DNA of 64,000 nt from CAXXOK01 sp964640955 (GTDB lineage: Bacteria > Bacillota > Clostridia > Christensenellales > Aristaeellaceae), in contig CAZXJI010000004.1 in NCBI GenBank assembly GCA_964640955.1, forward strand, positions 118,954-182,953, written 5' to 3'. Below are positions 16,920-25,118 of this stretch, piece after piece. Under the pieces are notes generated by a model, which did no database searches, was not told the origin of the DNA, and saw only the letters and a program-made list of their open reading frames with translations. Position numbers and translations under genes: made by a program. How positions within the stretch are numbered: position 1 is the stretch's first letter; the number at the start of each line of letters is the position of its first letter.

Positions 16920-18101
16920 TCACGGGATATTGACGCGAATACTCTCCTCGCCGTACACGTGGTTCTCAAGCCCGCGCCACAGCTGATACGGCGACAGGAA
17001 CAGGATGAGGCAGAAACCGGCCATCACCGCGTAGTCGCGCATCAGGTGCTCGCTTCCGTCCACGCTGAACTCCACCATCACGCAGCCCGCGACCGCCGCA
17101 AGCGCCACAAGCCAGCTTACGATCAGGCGCAGGTTCGCGCCCCTTACGCGCAGGAAGAGCGCCATGTACAGCCCAAGCACCCCCAGCGCGGCGAACCCGA
17201 TCGTCCGGTGGTCCGTCAGGTCCAGCACGTGGTTCACGGGGCGGATCATCATCCACCCCACCAGCGCCGCAGCGGGCAGAAGCACCCACGCGGCGACCGT
17301 CGCCTTGCGCGCCTGACGGATATGCGCGTAGCGCGCACCGAAAACGATCAGCGCCAGAACGGGCATCAGGGCGTATCCCACCTGCTGCACGCGGATGAAC
17401 CCGGCCACCATGTGTCCGTCGTCGCGAAGGCTTTCCAGCAGAATCTGGCTCGCGCCAAACAGCGCGTAGACGATCATCCCCACGTCTCCGGGGCGCGCGC
17501 GGCGCTTTTGCCTGCGCCCGAAAAACAGGCAGAGCGCCAGCATGAACAGGATCAGCCCCGCGGCCGCCTCGTAGCGATAGACCGCCAGACGGTACAGCGT
17601 GAGCGTGCCCATTTTTTCAGTCACAAACAGCCAGGGCGCCGAAGCGGTCAGCGCACCCGCGTCCATCTGCCGCCCCACGCCCAACTGCCCGTCCGAAAAG
17701 GCTTCCGCTACCCGCAGCGCGACCAGCATCAGCCCCAGCGGCGCGGCCGTCACGTCAAAAAGCGTGCCGAAGCGCACCTTGCGGATGCGCGCGGCGATCA
17801 GCGCGGCTACGACCAACCCGCACAGCGCGCCCAGCAGGCTGTAGCCGCCGTCCCAGAACCGGAGCATCAGCCACGGCTGGGAAACCGTATCCGTAAAATA
17901 AGCGTAGTTGACCGCGCAAAAGCCCAGCCGGCCAAAGGCCAGCGCAAGCGGCAGCCCGAAAAGGCCGTACAGCCGCACCGTGCCCGCGGGAAGCCTGCGG
18001 GCGTACCCCAGCGTTCCCGCAACCCACAGGGTTAAAAGCGCGCCGAGGCCGGCGATCAGCCCGTACCAATAGCCGGTAACGCCAAAGACGGTAAAGCTCA
18101 T
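16920..18101 (-). CDS. Lgt-like (prolipoprotein diacylglyceryl transferase family) membrane protein, divergent
   Basis: 393-residue polytopic protein with about ten hydrophobic segments. The first 270 residues align by eye with Lgt: GRLGFCAVNYAY near 57, WDGGYSLLGALCG near 84, RVAEAFSDGQLG near 130, LLESLRDDGHM near 225. The invariant His of the family S-x-H-G segment is Leu, and the Asn and Glu of the RxGNFxNGE stretch are Glu and Gln, although the two arginines remain. Four further membrane spans follow. It may be a repurposed paralogue rather than the lipoprotein enzyme. It starts 19 bp after the phosphodiester glycosidase gene and is probably cotranscribed with it. Confidence 0.7.
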   Translation of the reverse strand: MSFTVFGVTGYWYGLIAGLGALLTLWVAGTLGYARRLPAGTVRLYGLFGLPLALAFGRLGFCAVNYAYFTDTVSQPWLMLRFWDGGYSLLGALCGLVVAALIAARIRKVRFGTLFDVTAAPLGLMLVALRVAEAFSDGQLGVGRQMDAGALTASAPWLFVTEKMGTLTLYRLAVYRYEAAAGLILFMLALCLFFGRRQKRRARPGDVGMIVYALFGASQILLESLRDDGHMVAGFIRVQQVGYALMPVLALIVFGARYAHIRQARKATVAAWVLLPAAALVGWMMIRPVNHVLDLTDHRTIGFAALGVLGLYMALFLRVRGANLRLIVSWLVALAAVAGCVMVEFSVDGSEHLMRDYAVMAGFCLILFLSPYQLWRGLENHVYGEESIRVNIP

Positions 18102-18119
18102 GCCGGACGCCCCTTTCCG

Positions 18120-19190
18120 TTACTGCGCGTCGCCCTGCCCGGTGGCGGAAGCGAAATAGATGATGTCGTTCACGGAACGCTCGCTGTAGTTGCCCTTGAT
18201 GGAGAGCATCTCGTTATGGAACACCAGCGCCGAGGAATTGCCGCCGTCGAGGTTATACGCCTGCGTGCAGCCCAGCTGCTTCATGAAGGCGGCCAGCGTG
18301 GGGAGGGTGACCCCGGCGGATTCGTCGATGCGCCCGTCCACCGTGACCACCACGTAGGAAAGCGGCCCCATTTGCCCGATGGCGGCGCGGGGGTTATCGG
18401 CGAAGGGGTCCCAGCCATAGCTTGAAGCGATGTCGCACACTTCCCCGTCCATGACCAGCGCGGGCCCGAAGAAGAAGGCGTTGACGATCTCGTGATCCTT
18501 AAGAAGCGCGGTGATGCCGTCCTTCTGGTTCGTTTTGCCCGCCAGAATCAGGTGAAAGTCCGCGTTTTCGTCAATCAACAGCAGATCGTAGTTATCGCTG
18601 ACCTTCTTGCGCACCGTCTCGCCCTGGCGCACGATCCAGCCGCCGGAGAACTTGCTGTAAAAATCCCCGTTGACGGCCACGACGGCGTTGACGCTTTCGG
18701 CCAGCGTCGTGGTGGGCGCCGTGCGCGTGCTGCTCAGGCCCCCGGCCACGTAGGTGCGCAGCTGCGTGGGCGAAGCGACGGTCACGTAAGCCACGTGATA
18801 GATGCTGTCGTCCTGCGTAAGCTGTTGAATTACCACGGTAATGGTATCGTCGGTATAGCCTTCATCGGTGAAGTTCGCTTCGATGGGCGCGCTGCCGACC
18901 GTATCCATATCCAGGTCGAGGGCGTTCGCCGACGGCTCCGGATCGCCGAAATCGAACGTCACGTCGCTCTCCGCGGAGCTGGCCAGGATCCGGTACGGCA
19001 CGGCGGACGCGCCCGTATCGAACGTTTCCGTCTCGTCCTCGTCGTCGCCCCAGTCGATGGGCGCGTCGTTCTGGTAGCGCTGCTTGGCGTCGGGAAGAAT
19101 GGCGCCCGACGGCACCACAAACGTTAACGACAGCGCCATCAAAACGACCAGCAGGGTCATCAGCGCCATCCAGCCTTTTTGAACTCTCAT
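18120..19190 (-). CDS. Secreted/anchored phosphodiester glycosidase (NAGPA domain)
   Basis: 356 residues: an N-terminal uncleaved-anchor-like hydrophobic segment (about 8-28), an acidic low-complexity stretch (DDEDETETFDTG), then a NAGPA-type domain with VNGDFYSKF near 175, NPRAAIGQ near 275, VVTVDGR and LDGGNSSALVF near 325. Members remove phosphodiester-linked sugars or act on exopolysaccharide or wall polymers outside the cell. It has its own promoter at 19247-19275 and leads the two-gene unit with the Lgt-like protein, suggesting a joint envelope role (inference). Confidence 0.87.
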   Translation of the reverse strand: MRVQKGWMALMTLLVVLMALSLTFVVPSGAILPDAKQRYQNDAPIDWGDDEDETETFDTGASAVPYRILASSAESDVTFDFGDPEPSANALDLDMDTVGSAPIEANFTDEGYTDDTITVVIQQLTQDDSIYHVAYVTVASPTQLRTYVAGGLSSTRTAPTTTLAESVNAVVAVNGDFYSKFSGGWIVRQGETVRKKVSDNYDLLLIDENADFHLILAGKTNQKDGITALLKDHEIVNAFFFGPALVMDGEVCDIASSYGWDPFADNPRAAIGQMGPLSYVVVTVDGRIDESAGVTLPTLAAFMKQLGCTQAYNLDGGNSSALVFHNEMLSIKGNYSERSVNDIIYFASATGQGDAQ

Positions 19191-19246
19191 GTCCGGTTCG
19201 TCCCTTTCCGTCGGAATCCGTTTGATAACACGGTTTCGCTACGGTC

Positions 19247-19275
19247 ATTATACATGATCGGCCTGCGCTCGGCAA
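19247..19275 (-). promoter_or_regulatory. Promoter of the phosphodiester glycosidase unit
   Basis: On the minus strand: TTGCCG, 17 bp, TATAAT (consensus -10), 57 bp before the start codon. Confidence 0.7.
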
Positions 19276-19299
19276 GCGGAACGCGCCTGCGCGGGGCGG

Positions 19300-19851
19300 T
19301 TACAGCGTGCGCGTCTCGTCCAGCATGCGCTGCTCGTTCAGCAGCGCTTCCAGCAGATAGACGTTGCGGCACATCAACCGTCCCGCCTGCTCCACCGCCG
19401 CCACGAACTCCGGGCTCATCGTGCGCAGGCCCCCCTGCTCCGGCAGGGGGCACACCGCCCAGGCCCGCGGGTCGATCTCCGCCTTGACGCGCGCCGCGTC
19501 GCTCTGCTCGTCCTCGTACACGTGCACCCGTAGCGGAAACATGCGGCAGGCCAGCGGCCGGTGTTCGCGCGGGCATTCGCCCTCGCAGATCAGGCGCTTG
19601 CCGCCCTTATATAAGGTATCGTCGTCCGCCAGCCGAAAATCAAAGCCTTCGATCGGTTTACGATATAGCTTCTCCTCGAAGGGGAACAGAAGCATTCCGT
19701 TTTCCCCCGTTTCGTCCGCCTGGCAGCAGGCCGCGCCGCACAGGCGGCCGCAGTCAATCCTAAGCGGGGTCCGGTCGGCAAGCGCCGCGCGGGCGGCCTT
19801 CAGCTTTTTCAGCGCGAAAGGCGCGGCCAGCCAACCCATCAGCTTCCCCAT
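19300..19851 (-). CDS. Cysteine-cluster protein (YkgJ-like)
   Basis: 183-residue cytoplasmic protein with Cys clusters CGRLCGAACCQ near residue 33 and CEGECPREHRPLACRMFP near 93, the spacing seen in YkgJ/DUF-type zinc or Fe-S cluster proteins, plus a late Cys. Function unknown. The start is placed at ATG 19851, preceded by GGGGGAGG at 7 bp; longer in-frame readings lack ribosome sites. A consensus-like promoter lies at 19894-19922. Divergent from the MFS transporter. Confidence 0.75.
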   Translation of the reverse strand: MGKLMGWLAAPFALKKLKAARAALADRTPLRIDCGRLCGAACCQADETGENGMLLFPFEEKLYRKPIEGFDFRLADDDTLYKGGKRLICEGECPREHRPLACRMFPLRVHVYEDEQSDAARVKAEIDPRAWAVCPLPEQGGLRTMSPEFVAAVEQAGRLMCRNVYLLEALLNEQRMLDETRTL

Positions 19852-19893
19852 TCCATCGCCTCCCCCGGCGCGTTTGACGCCCATAACGCCGTT

Positions 19894-19922
19894 ATCATAG
19901 CAAAGGGCGCGCCGGTTTTCAA
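19894..19922 (-). promoter_or_regulatory. Promoter of the Cys-cluster protein gene
   Basis: On the minus strand: TTGAAA, 17 bp, TATGAT, 42 bp before the start codon. Confidence 0.7.
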
Positions 19923-19975
19923 GCACGACGGGCAACTCTTTACGCAATTCATACGCGATCTTCACCCGCCCGTCC

Positions 19976-20004
19976 TTGCACGGGGCGGTAAAGCAGGTTA
20001 TGAT
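19976..20004 (+). promoter_or_regulatory. Upstream promoter (P1) of the MFS transporter operon
   Basis: TTGCAC, 17 bp, TATGAT. The perfect palindrome CGTTTCGGAAACG begins at the next base, over the expected transcription start. Confidence 0.55.
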
Positions 20005-20033
20005 CGTTTCGGAAACGTCGCTTGCAACCGTTT
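20005..20033. promoter_or_regulatory. Candidate LacI-type operator cluster
   Basis: Perfect 13-bp palindrome CGTTTC-G-GAAACG (20005-20017), followed by CGCTTGCA (20019-20026) and another CGTTT (20029-20033), lying between the two promoters of the transporter operon. CGCTTGCA is the complement of the half-site TGCAAGCG seen upstream of the GH94 gene. Confidence 0.4.
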
Positions 20034-20039
20034 ATTCGA

Positions 20040-20068
20040 TTGACTTTCCGCCCGGCGCGCGTTATGAT
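20040..20068 (+). promoter_or_regulatory. Downstream promoter (P2) of the MFS transporter operon
   Basis: TTGACT, 17 bp, TATGAT, 42 bp before the start codon; the stronger of two tandem promoters. Confidence 0.7.
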
Positions 20069-20109
20069 TGGGGCAAGGCGGCCCCGCCGCAAGCAAGGAG
20101 GAAAACCGC

Positions 20110-21447
20110 ATGAAGCTCGATACGCGCCGAACCGTCCGCGTGGGATTCGCGTTCCTGTCCATCTGCGCTTTCTGGCAGCTCTACGACAACGTCGTTCCCC
20201 TGATCCTCAAATTTACCTTCGGCATCCCGGACGGACCTTCCGGCATCGTGATGTCCATCGACAACGTGCTGGCGCTGTTCCTGCTGCCGCTTTTCGGTGC
20301 CCTGTCGGACAAGACCAAAACCCGCCTGGGTCGCCGCACGCCCTACATTCTGGGCGGCACGGCCGCGGCCGTGATCCTGATGAACCTTCTGCCCTTCGCG
20401 GACGGAGCGCACAACTTCTGGCTGTTCATCGTGTCGCTGGCGCTTCTGCTGATCGCCATGGGCACCTACCGTTCCCCCGCCGTGGCGCTGATGCCGGACG
20501 TTACGCCCAAGCCGCTGCGCTCCAAGGGCAACGCGATCATCAACCTGATGGGGACGCTGGGCGGCGTGTACACGCTGGTCGTCACCAAGTTTCTGGTGTT
20601 CCCGCGCGCGGACGGCACCGACAGCTACACCTGGCTGTTCGCAGCCGTTGCGGTCATAATGGTCGCAGCGGTCGGGGTGCTTTTGTACACGGTGAAGGAA
20701 AACAAGCTGGCGCAGGAAACGTCCGCCATCAATGACGCCTACGACGCCAAGGAGGCGTCCAAGCTGCCTCCGGCGGAGCGCAAAGCCGAGGAGGAAGCCA
20801 GGAAGCGCGCCAAGGCGGGGCTCAAATCCCTCTCCCCCGAGGTTCGCAAGAGCCTGATGCTCATCCTCTTCTCCGTTTTCTTCTGGTTCATGGGCTACAA
20901 CGCGGTGACCACCGTGTTTACCAAATACGTGATCGTGCAATGGGGCTACGACCTGAGCACCGCCTCCAACTTCCTGATGGTCGCCACCGGCGCGGCGCTG
21001 CTGTGCTATGTGCCGGTGGGCATCCTGTCCTCGCGCTTCGGCCGCAAGCGGATGATCCAGTTCGGCGTGGCGCTGCTTGCGCTCAACTTCGCGGCGCTGG
21101 GGCTGTTCGGCAGCTTTTCACCGCTGTTGTATGTGCTGTTCGTGCTGGTGGGCGTCGCGTGGGCGACCATCAACGTCAACAGCTACCCCATGGTGGTGGA
21201 GATCAGCAAAAGCGGCGACGTGGGCCAGTATACGGGCTACTATTACACCTTCTCCATGGCCGCGCAGATCGTGACGCCCATTCTGAGCGGCTATCTGATG
21301 CAATACCTGGGATACCGCATCCTCGCGCCTTACGCGGCGATCATGGTGGCCGTGTCGTTTGTGACCATTTCGCTCACCAAGCACGGCGATGCCAGACCCG
21401 AACGGCCGGGCAGCGCGTTGGAAGCTTATAACGCTGGAGATGATTGA
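20110..21447 (+). CDS. MFS/GPH-type sugar transporter
   Basis: 445-residue permease with about twelve membrane spans in two six-helix halves and a charged central loop (about 205-255, KLPPAERKAEEEARKRAK). The first loop has the MFS motif GALSDKTKTRLGRRTPYI near 65, and ILSSRFGRKRM is its repeat in the second half. The pattern resembles glycoside/sucrose-type symporters (SLC45 and GPH relatives), so disaccharide or glycoside uptake with H+ or Na+ is likely. AAGGAGG precedes the ATG at 20110. Its stop overlaps the next gene start by one base. Confidence 0.85.
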   Translation: MKLDTRRTVRVGFAFLSICAFWQLYDNVVPLILKFTFGIPDGPSGIVMSIDNVLALFLLPLFGALSDKTKTRLGRRTPYILGGTAAAVILMNLLPFADGAHNFWLFIVSLALLLIAMGTYRSPAVALMPDVTPKPLRSKGNAIINLMGTLGGVYTLVVTKFLVFPRADGTDSYTWLFAAVAVIMVAAVGVLLYTVKENKLAQETSAINDAYDAKEASKLPPAERKAEEEARKRAKAGLKSLSPEVRKSLMLILFSVFFWFMGYNAVTTVFTKYVIVQWGYDLSTASNFLMVATGAALLCYVPVGILSSRFGRKRMIQFGVALLALNFAALGLFGSFSPLLYVLFVLVGVAWATINVNSYPMVVEISKSGDVGQYTGYYYTFSMAAQIVTPILSGYLMQYLGYRILAPYAAIMVAVSFVTISLTKHGDARPERPGSALEAYNAGDD

Positions 21448-22265
21448 TGTTGGCCTGGTATGCGTGGATCCTGCTGGTTTTCGCGGCGCTGTGCGCGCTG
21501 TACCTGTTTCTGATCGCCCCCCGCGCAAAACACCCGCCGGCCGATAAGCTGGTCGGCAGGTTGTACGCCCACCGGGGCCTGCACGACGGCAACCGGACCG
21601 TGTTTGAGAATAGCCCGGCCGCCTTTAGGCGCGCCGTGGAAGCCGGGTACGGCATCGAGTTGGACGTGCAGCTGACGGCCGACCATCGTCTGATCGTCCA
21701 CCACGACGGCAACACGAAGCGCGTGTGCGGCGTGGACGCGCAGATCTGCCGGACCGCGTACGCCGATCTGCCGCCCCTGCCGGACGGCGATGCGATACCG
21801 ACCTTCGACGAGGTGCTTTCGCTGGTCGGCGGTCGCGTGCCGCTGATCGTGGAGGTCAAACCCGACGGCAGCCCCACCGCGAACGCCGCGGCCGCCTGGA
21901 AGGCCCTCAAAGCGTACGCGGGCCCCTACTGCGTGGAGTCTTTCCATCCGCTGGCCGTGCGTTACTTCCGTCAAAACGCGCCCCGGGTGGTGCGCGGCCA
22001 ACTGGCCATGGGCGGCCGCCGCAACCCGGTCGACACGGACGCGCTTTCGTTCTTCGCGCTCAAGTACCTGCTGGTAAACGTCCTGGGCCGCCCGCACTTC
22101 GTGGCCTATGCCTGCGCGGAGGACCGCAACCTGTCCATGTGGCTGATGAAGCGTCTGTTCCACCCGCTGCTGGCCGCCTGGACGATACGCGACCAGCAAA
22201 CGCTGGATCAGGCGCGAAGGGAGTATCAGATGCCGATCTTCGAGCGTTTCGTGCCCGACCGGTAA
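21447..22265 (+). CDS. Membrane-anchored glycerophosphodiester phosphodiesterase
   Basis: 272 residues: one N-terminal transmembrane segment (about 4-25), then a GDPD barrel with AHRGLHDGNRTVFENSPAAF near 41, the metal/catalytic IELDVQLTADHRLIVHHD near 70 and VEVKPDG near 140. It would release glycerol-3-phosphate from glycerophosphodiesters. ATG 21447 overlaps the last base of the MFS stop, with GGAG 7 bp upstream; an in-frame TTG at 21444 is possible. Cotranscribed with the sugar transporter and closed by a strong terminator. Confidence 0.9.
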   Translation: MLAWYAWILLVFAALCALYLFLIAPRAKHPPADKLVGRLYAHRGLHDGNRTVFENSPAAFRRAVEAGYGIELDVQLTADHRLIVHHDGNTKRVCGVDAQICRTAYADLPPLPDGDAIPTFDEVLSLVGGRVPLIVEVKPDGSPTANAAAAWKALKAYAGPYCVESFHPLAVRYFRQNAPRVVRGQLAMGGRRNPVDTDALSFFALKYLLVNVLGRPHFVAYACAEDRNLSMWLMKRLFHPLLAAWTIRDQQTLDQARREYQMPIFERFVPDR

Positions 22266-22280
22266 AAACGCCATGGAAAA

Positions 22281-22318
22281 ACGGACGGCGCGGAGCGATC
22301 CGCGCCGTCCGTTTTTTC
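22281..22318 (+). terminator. Intrinsic terminator after the GDPD gene
   Basis: 13-bp perfect stem ACGGACGGCGCGG / CCGCGCCGTCCGT with a 6-nt loop, then a run of six T. It separates the transporter operon from the yycJ promoter. Confidence 0.9.
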
Positions 22319-22344
22319 TTTGCGGTCTTAGCGGATTGCCCGTA

Positions 22345-22373
22345 TTGCGAAGCACCGCTATTCGTGGTAGAAT
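22345..22373 (+). promoter_or_regulatory. Promoter of the yycJ-rlmH operon
   Basis: TTGCGA, 17 bp, TAGAAT, 67 bp before the inferred yycJ start. Confidence 0.6.
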
Positions 22374-22439
22374 ACGGAAGGCCTCTCCTACCATATTTTG
22401 CGGTTGCATTCATCTTCGGCCTGGAAAGGCGGCGCTTCC

Positions 22440-23231
22440 TTGCAATTTTTAACGCTATTCTCCGGCTCCAGCGGCAACGTGGTCTATCTGTCCACCGATA
22501 AGGGCGGCGTGCTGATCGACTGCGGCATGAGCGGCCGTCAGACACTGGACGCCATGGCCCGCGCGGGGCTCGACCCGGCGTCGGTGCACGCGATTCTCAT
22601 CACGCACGAGCACAGCGACCACATTCGGGGCGTGGGGGTGGTCAGCCGCAGGCTCGGGGTGCCGATCTACGCCACGCAGGGCACCTGGGACGGCATGGCC
22701 GCCTCCGTGGGCGACGTGCCCGGCCATCACCGCGTGGTGATCGAGGCGGGCGGAAGCTTCTTCCTGGACGATATGGAGGTCGCCTCCTTCTCCATTCCCC
22801 ACGACGCCAACGACCCCGTCGGGTACCGTATTTTTACCGGCCGTCACAGCGTGGCGGTCGCCACGGACCTGGGGTACTTCTCCCAAACGGTCTGCGACGC
22901 GGTGACCGGTTCGGAGATCGTGCTTTTGGAAAGCAACCACGATCCTGAACTGCTCAAAAACAACCCGCGCTATCCCGCCCGGCTCAAAAGCCGCATTCTC
23001 GGCCGCAAGGGCCACCTGAGCAACGACGCGGGCGCGGAGGCGGCCGTGCGCCTGGCGCAATGCGGCACCCGGCATCTGCTGCTGGGGCACCTGAGCAAGG
23101 AGAACAACACGCCGGATATCGCTTACCGCACCGCGCATGCGGCGCTGACTTCCGCGGGCGCGGCCGTCGGGCAGGACGTAACGCTGCACGTGGCCGGTCG
23201 CGACCAGGCGAGCTTTTTATACCGGGTCTGA
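22440..23231 (+). CDS. yycJ: MBL-fold hydrolase, YycJ/WalJ family
   Basis: 263-residue metallo-beta-lactamase fold protein. It starts LTLFSGSSGNVVYL, typical of YycJ/WalJ; ITHEHSDHIRG near 57 is the metal motif, followed by SFSIPHDANDPVGY, ESNHDPELL and LGHLSKENN. WalJ-type proteins are putative nucleases tied to cell-wall/replication control in Firmicutes. No ATG fits; TTG at 22440 is chosen (AAAGGCGG upstream, and homology begins at the second residue). The family is commonly near rlmH, as here. Confidence 0.88.
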   Translation: MQFLTLFSGSSGNVVYLSTDKGGVLIDCGMSGRQTLDAMARAGLDPASVHAILITHEHSDHIRGVGVVSRRLGVPIYATQGTWDGMAASVGDVPGHHRVVIEAGGSFFLDDMEVASFSIPHDANDPVGYRIFTGRHSVAVATDLGYFSQTVCDAVTGSEIVLLESNHDPELLKNNPRYPARLKSRILGRKGHLSNDAGAEAAVRLAQCGTRHLLLGHLSKENNTPDIAYRTAHAALTSAGAAVGQDVTLHVAGRDQASFLYRV

Positions 23232-23288
23232 CACCGTTTACCCGATCGGGTACGGCGGATGCCGGACGGTCCTACAGGGAGGGCGGGC

Positions 23289-23555
23289 ATGGATTTTCGC
23301 GTAATGGATGAGGCGGCGGTTTTTGCGGGGCGCGGCTTGGCGCTGCTGGTGAACGAGGGCGACGGCGCCGCCTTTGCGGACGGCTGCCGCATCCGCGATA
23401 TCCGCGGCCGCGTGCACGTGGTGGATCGCGTGACCCGGCAGGAGGATTTGACCTGTCTGTTTATCCGCGGGGGCGACGAAGCCTATTTCGGCCGCCTTTT
23501 CAGGGATGTTTTCGTGGACGCGACCCTGTTTACCCTGCTGGAAGGGGACGCTTAA
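23289..23555 (+). CDS. Small hypothetical protein between yycJ and rlmH
   Basis: 88 residues with no cysteine-rich, membrane or known motif. Alternating hydrophobic strands (RIRDIRGRVHVVDRV, DLTCLFIRGGDEAYF) suggest a small beta-rich fold. The start ATG at 23289 has GGGAGG upstream, and the stop is 2 bp before the rlmH start, so it belongs to the same operon. I do not recognise the family. Confidence 0.6.
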   Translation: MDFRVMDEAAVFAGRGLALLVNEGDGAAFADGCRIRDIRGRVHVVDRVTRQEDLTCLFIRGGDEAYFGRLFRDVFVDATLFTLLEGDA

Positions 23556-23557
23556 CC

Positions 23558-24037
23558 GTGGCGGTCACGATTCTCTGCGTGGGCAAGGCCCGGGAGCGCC
23601 ACTTCGCGGCGGCGGTCGACGAGTATGTAAAGCGCATGTCCGCCCTGATGCCTTGCGCCGTTGCCGAAGTGGCGGACGAGCCCGAACCCAAACAGCTTTC
23701 CGACGCGGCCGTCGAACGTGTGCTTCGCATCGAGGGCGAGCGTCTGCTTTCCAGAATCCCTGCTTCCGCGTACGTGATCGCCCTGTGCGTGGACGCGAAG
23801 CAGCCCACCAGCGAAGAGCTGGCCGCAAAGCTGAACGCCCTGTTCGTTTCCGGCCGAAGCGATATTCTGTTCGTCATCGGCGGCTCGCTGGGCCTGCACG
23901 AGAGCGTACGCAAACGCGCGGACGAGGCGATGGGGTTGAGCCGCATGACGCTCCCCCATCAGCTCGCCCGCGTGGTGCTGGCCGAACAGCTTTACCGCGC
24001 CGCCAAGATCAACGCCGGGCAGCGATACCATAAATAA
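23558..24037 (+). CDS. rlmH: 23S rRNA (pseudouridine1915-N3)-methyltransferase
   Basis: SPOUT methyltransferase that modifies helix 69 of 23S rRNA in 70S ribosomes using SAM. 159 residues, the usual length. It begins VTILCVGKARERHF. The trefoil-knot SAM site FVIGGSLGLHESV is near 108, and the conserved end HQLARVVLAEQLYRA... GQRYHK is intact. GTG start at 23558, 2 bp after the small upstream gene. Convergent with the FMN-binding gene 9 bp downstream, with a T-run between them. Confidence 0.96.
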   Translation: MAVTILCVGKARERHFAAAVDEYVKRMSALMPCAVAEVADEPEPKQLSDAAVERVLRIEGERLLSRIPASAYVIALCVDAKQPTSEELAAKLNALFVSGRSDILFVIGGSLGLHESVRKRADEAMGLSRMTLPHQLARVVLAEQLYRAAKINAGQRYHK

Positions 24038-24046
24038 CGTCTTTTT

Positions 24047-24433
24047 TTATTGCGTCTGCGCGTTTTCAAGCGCCGTTTCCACCGCTTTGAGGAAACAGTT
24101 GCTGCTGGCTGTGGCGCCGGATACCGCGTCCACGTCCGTGCGCTGTTCGGCGATAATGGCGGCCGTCAGTTCCGTGATGATGCTTTCGCGTCCGGACTGA
24201 ACCTTGACGGGCGTGATCGCCGTGATTCGGTGATCGGCGACCGTCACCGTTACGTCGGTGCTCCACCTAAAGGATTCGTAGCCGCCCGTGTACGTTCCGT
24301 CGGCGATCCGGGACAGATCGACGTCCTGAATGCTCATCTCCGTAGCCGCTTTCAGCCCCAGCACGGCGTAGCCCACCATCAGCAGCGTGAGGGCCAGCAA
24401 CCCGATTCCGATCCATTTGAGCGCTTTTTTCAC
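24047..24433 (-). CDS. FMN-binding domain protein, membrane-anchored
   Basis: 128 residues: an N-terminal membrane anchor (about 5-27), then an FMN-binding domain as in the RnfG/NqrC and reductase accessory family, with DGTYTGGYESF near 45 and DAVSGATASS near 103; the SGAT threonine is the flavin-attachment site in the family. A GTG start at 24433 overlaps the flavodoxin stop (GTGA), with AAAGGAG upstream. Electron transfer outside the membrane together with the cotranscribed flavodoxin is a reasonable inference. Confidence 0.85.
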   Translation of the reverse strand: MKKALKWIGIGLLALTLLMVGYAVLGLKAATEMSIQDVDLSRIADGTYTGGYESFRWSTDVTVTVADHRITAITPVKVQSGRESIITELTAAIIAEQRTDVDAVSGATASSNCFLKAVETALENAQTQ

Positions 24434-24912
24434 GGCTTCTCCTTTCCCGCGGCGGCGGCCATCGCCTCGGCCACGCGATCGATCTGCCTTTGCCTGGATT
24501 TGCGCGACCAGGACACGGAGCCGGCCGCGACGGGTTGGCCGTGTTTCCCGGCGAGCAGGCCCTCCATCTGCGAAAGGGCGTGCTTCGCCCCCATCCACGC
24601 GAAGGGGAAGAAATGCGTGACGAAGCACCCGACCCTGCATCCCTGCAGGTCCGATATTTGCGCAAGATACATTTTCATCCCAGGCGACAGCGAGAACGCC
24701 CGCACGGGCGCTGCGAACAGCGCCAGGTCGTACCCCGCCGCTTCCGGCGCTGCCTCGAGCGTAACGGGAGTCGGGGCGTTGGGGTTCTCGTCTTTGACGA
24801 TCACGCGTTCCAGCGTCACCGCGTGCCCCGCCTTTTCCAGTGTTTCCTTCACCTTTTCAGCGACCGTGAGCGTGTTGCCCGTAAACGAATGCACGATGAT
24901 GCCGACTTTCAT
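24430..24912 (-). CDS. Flavodoxin-family protein
   Basis: 160-residue flavodoxin-like fold. VGIIVHSFTGNTLTVAEKV at the N-terminus is the phosphate-binding loop for FMN, and FAAPVRAFSLSPGMKMYL and GCFVTHFFPF form the isoalloxazine region. It lacks the acidic surface of long electron-transfer flavodoxins and resembles NAD(P)H-quinone-reductase-like members. The start ATG at 24912 matches the family N-terminus. It is first in a two-gene unit with the FMN-binding protein and has a clear promoter at 24983-25011. Confidence 0.85.
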   Translation of the reverse strand: MKVGIIVHSFTGNTLTVAEKVKETLEKAGHAVTLERVIVKDENPNAPTPVTLEAAPEAAGYDLALFAAPVRAFSLSPGMKMYLAQISDLQGCRVGCFVTHFFPFAWMGAKHALSQMEGLLAGKHGQPVAAGSVSWSRKSRQRQIDRVAEAMAAAAGKEKP

Positions 24913-24982
24913 ATTCGTTTCCCATCCTTCCGCGGTTGATCCCGCATAGAACCGAAGAGATGAACAATCGTTTTCCAACCTC

Positions 24983-25011
24983 ATTCTACCGTAGCGAAAG
25001 AAAAGCGTCAA
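24983..25011 (-). promoter_or_regulatory. Promoter of the flavodoxin/FMN-binding operon
   Basis: On the minus strand: TTGACG, 17 bp, TAGAAT, 70 bp before the start codon. Confidence 0.7.
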
Positions 25012-25118
25012 CCCGTTCGTTTATTTGGTAAGAGCGCTGCTCGCCCTGCGCACGGGACACCGTCGATTCTCCCGGCGCGACCGAAGGGATAAAGCGACCG
25101 ATGGAAGGTCAATGGAAA

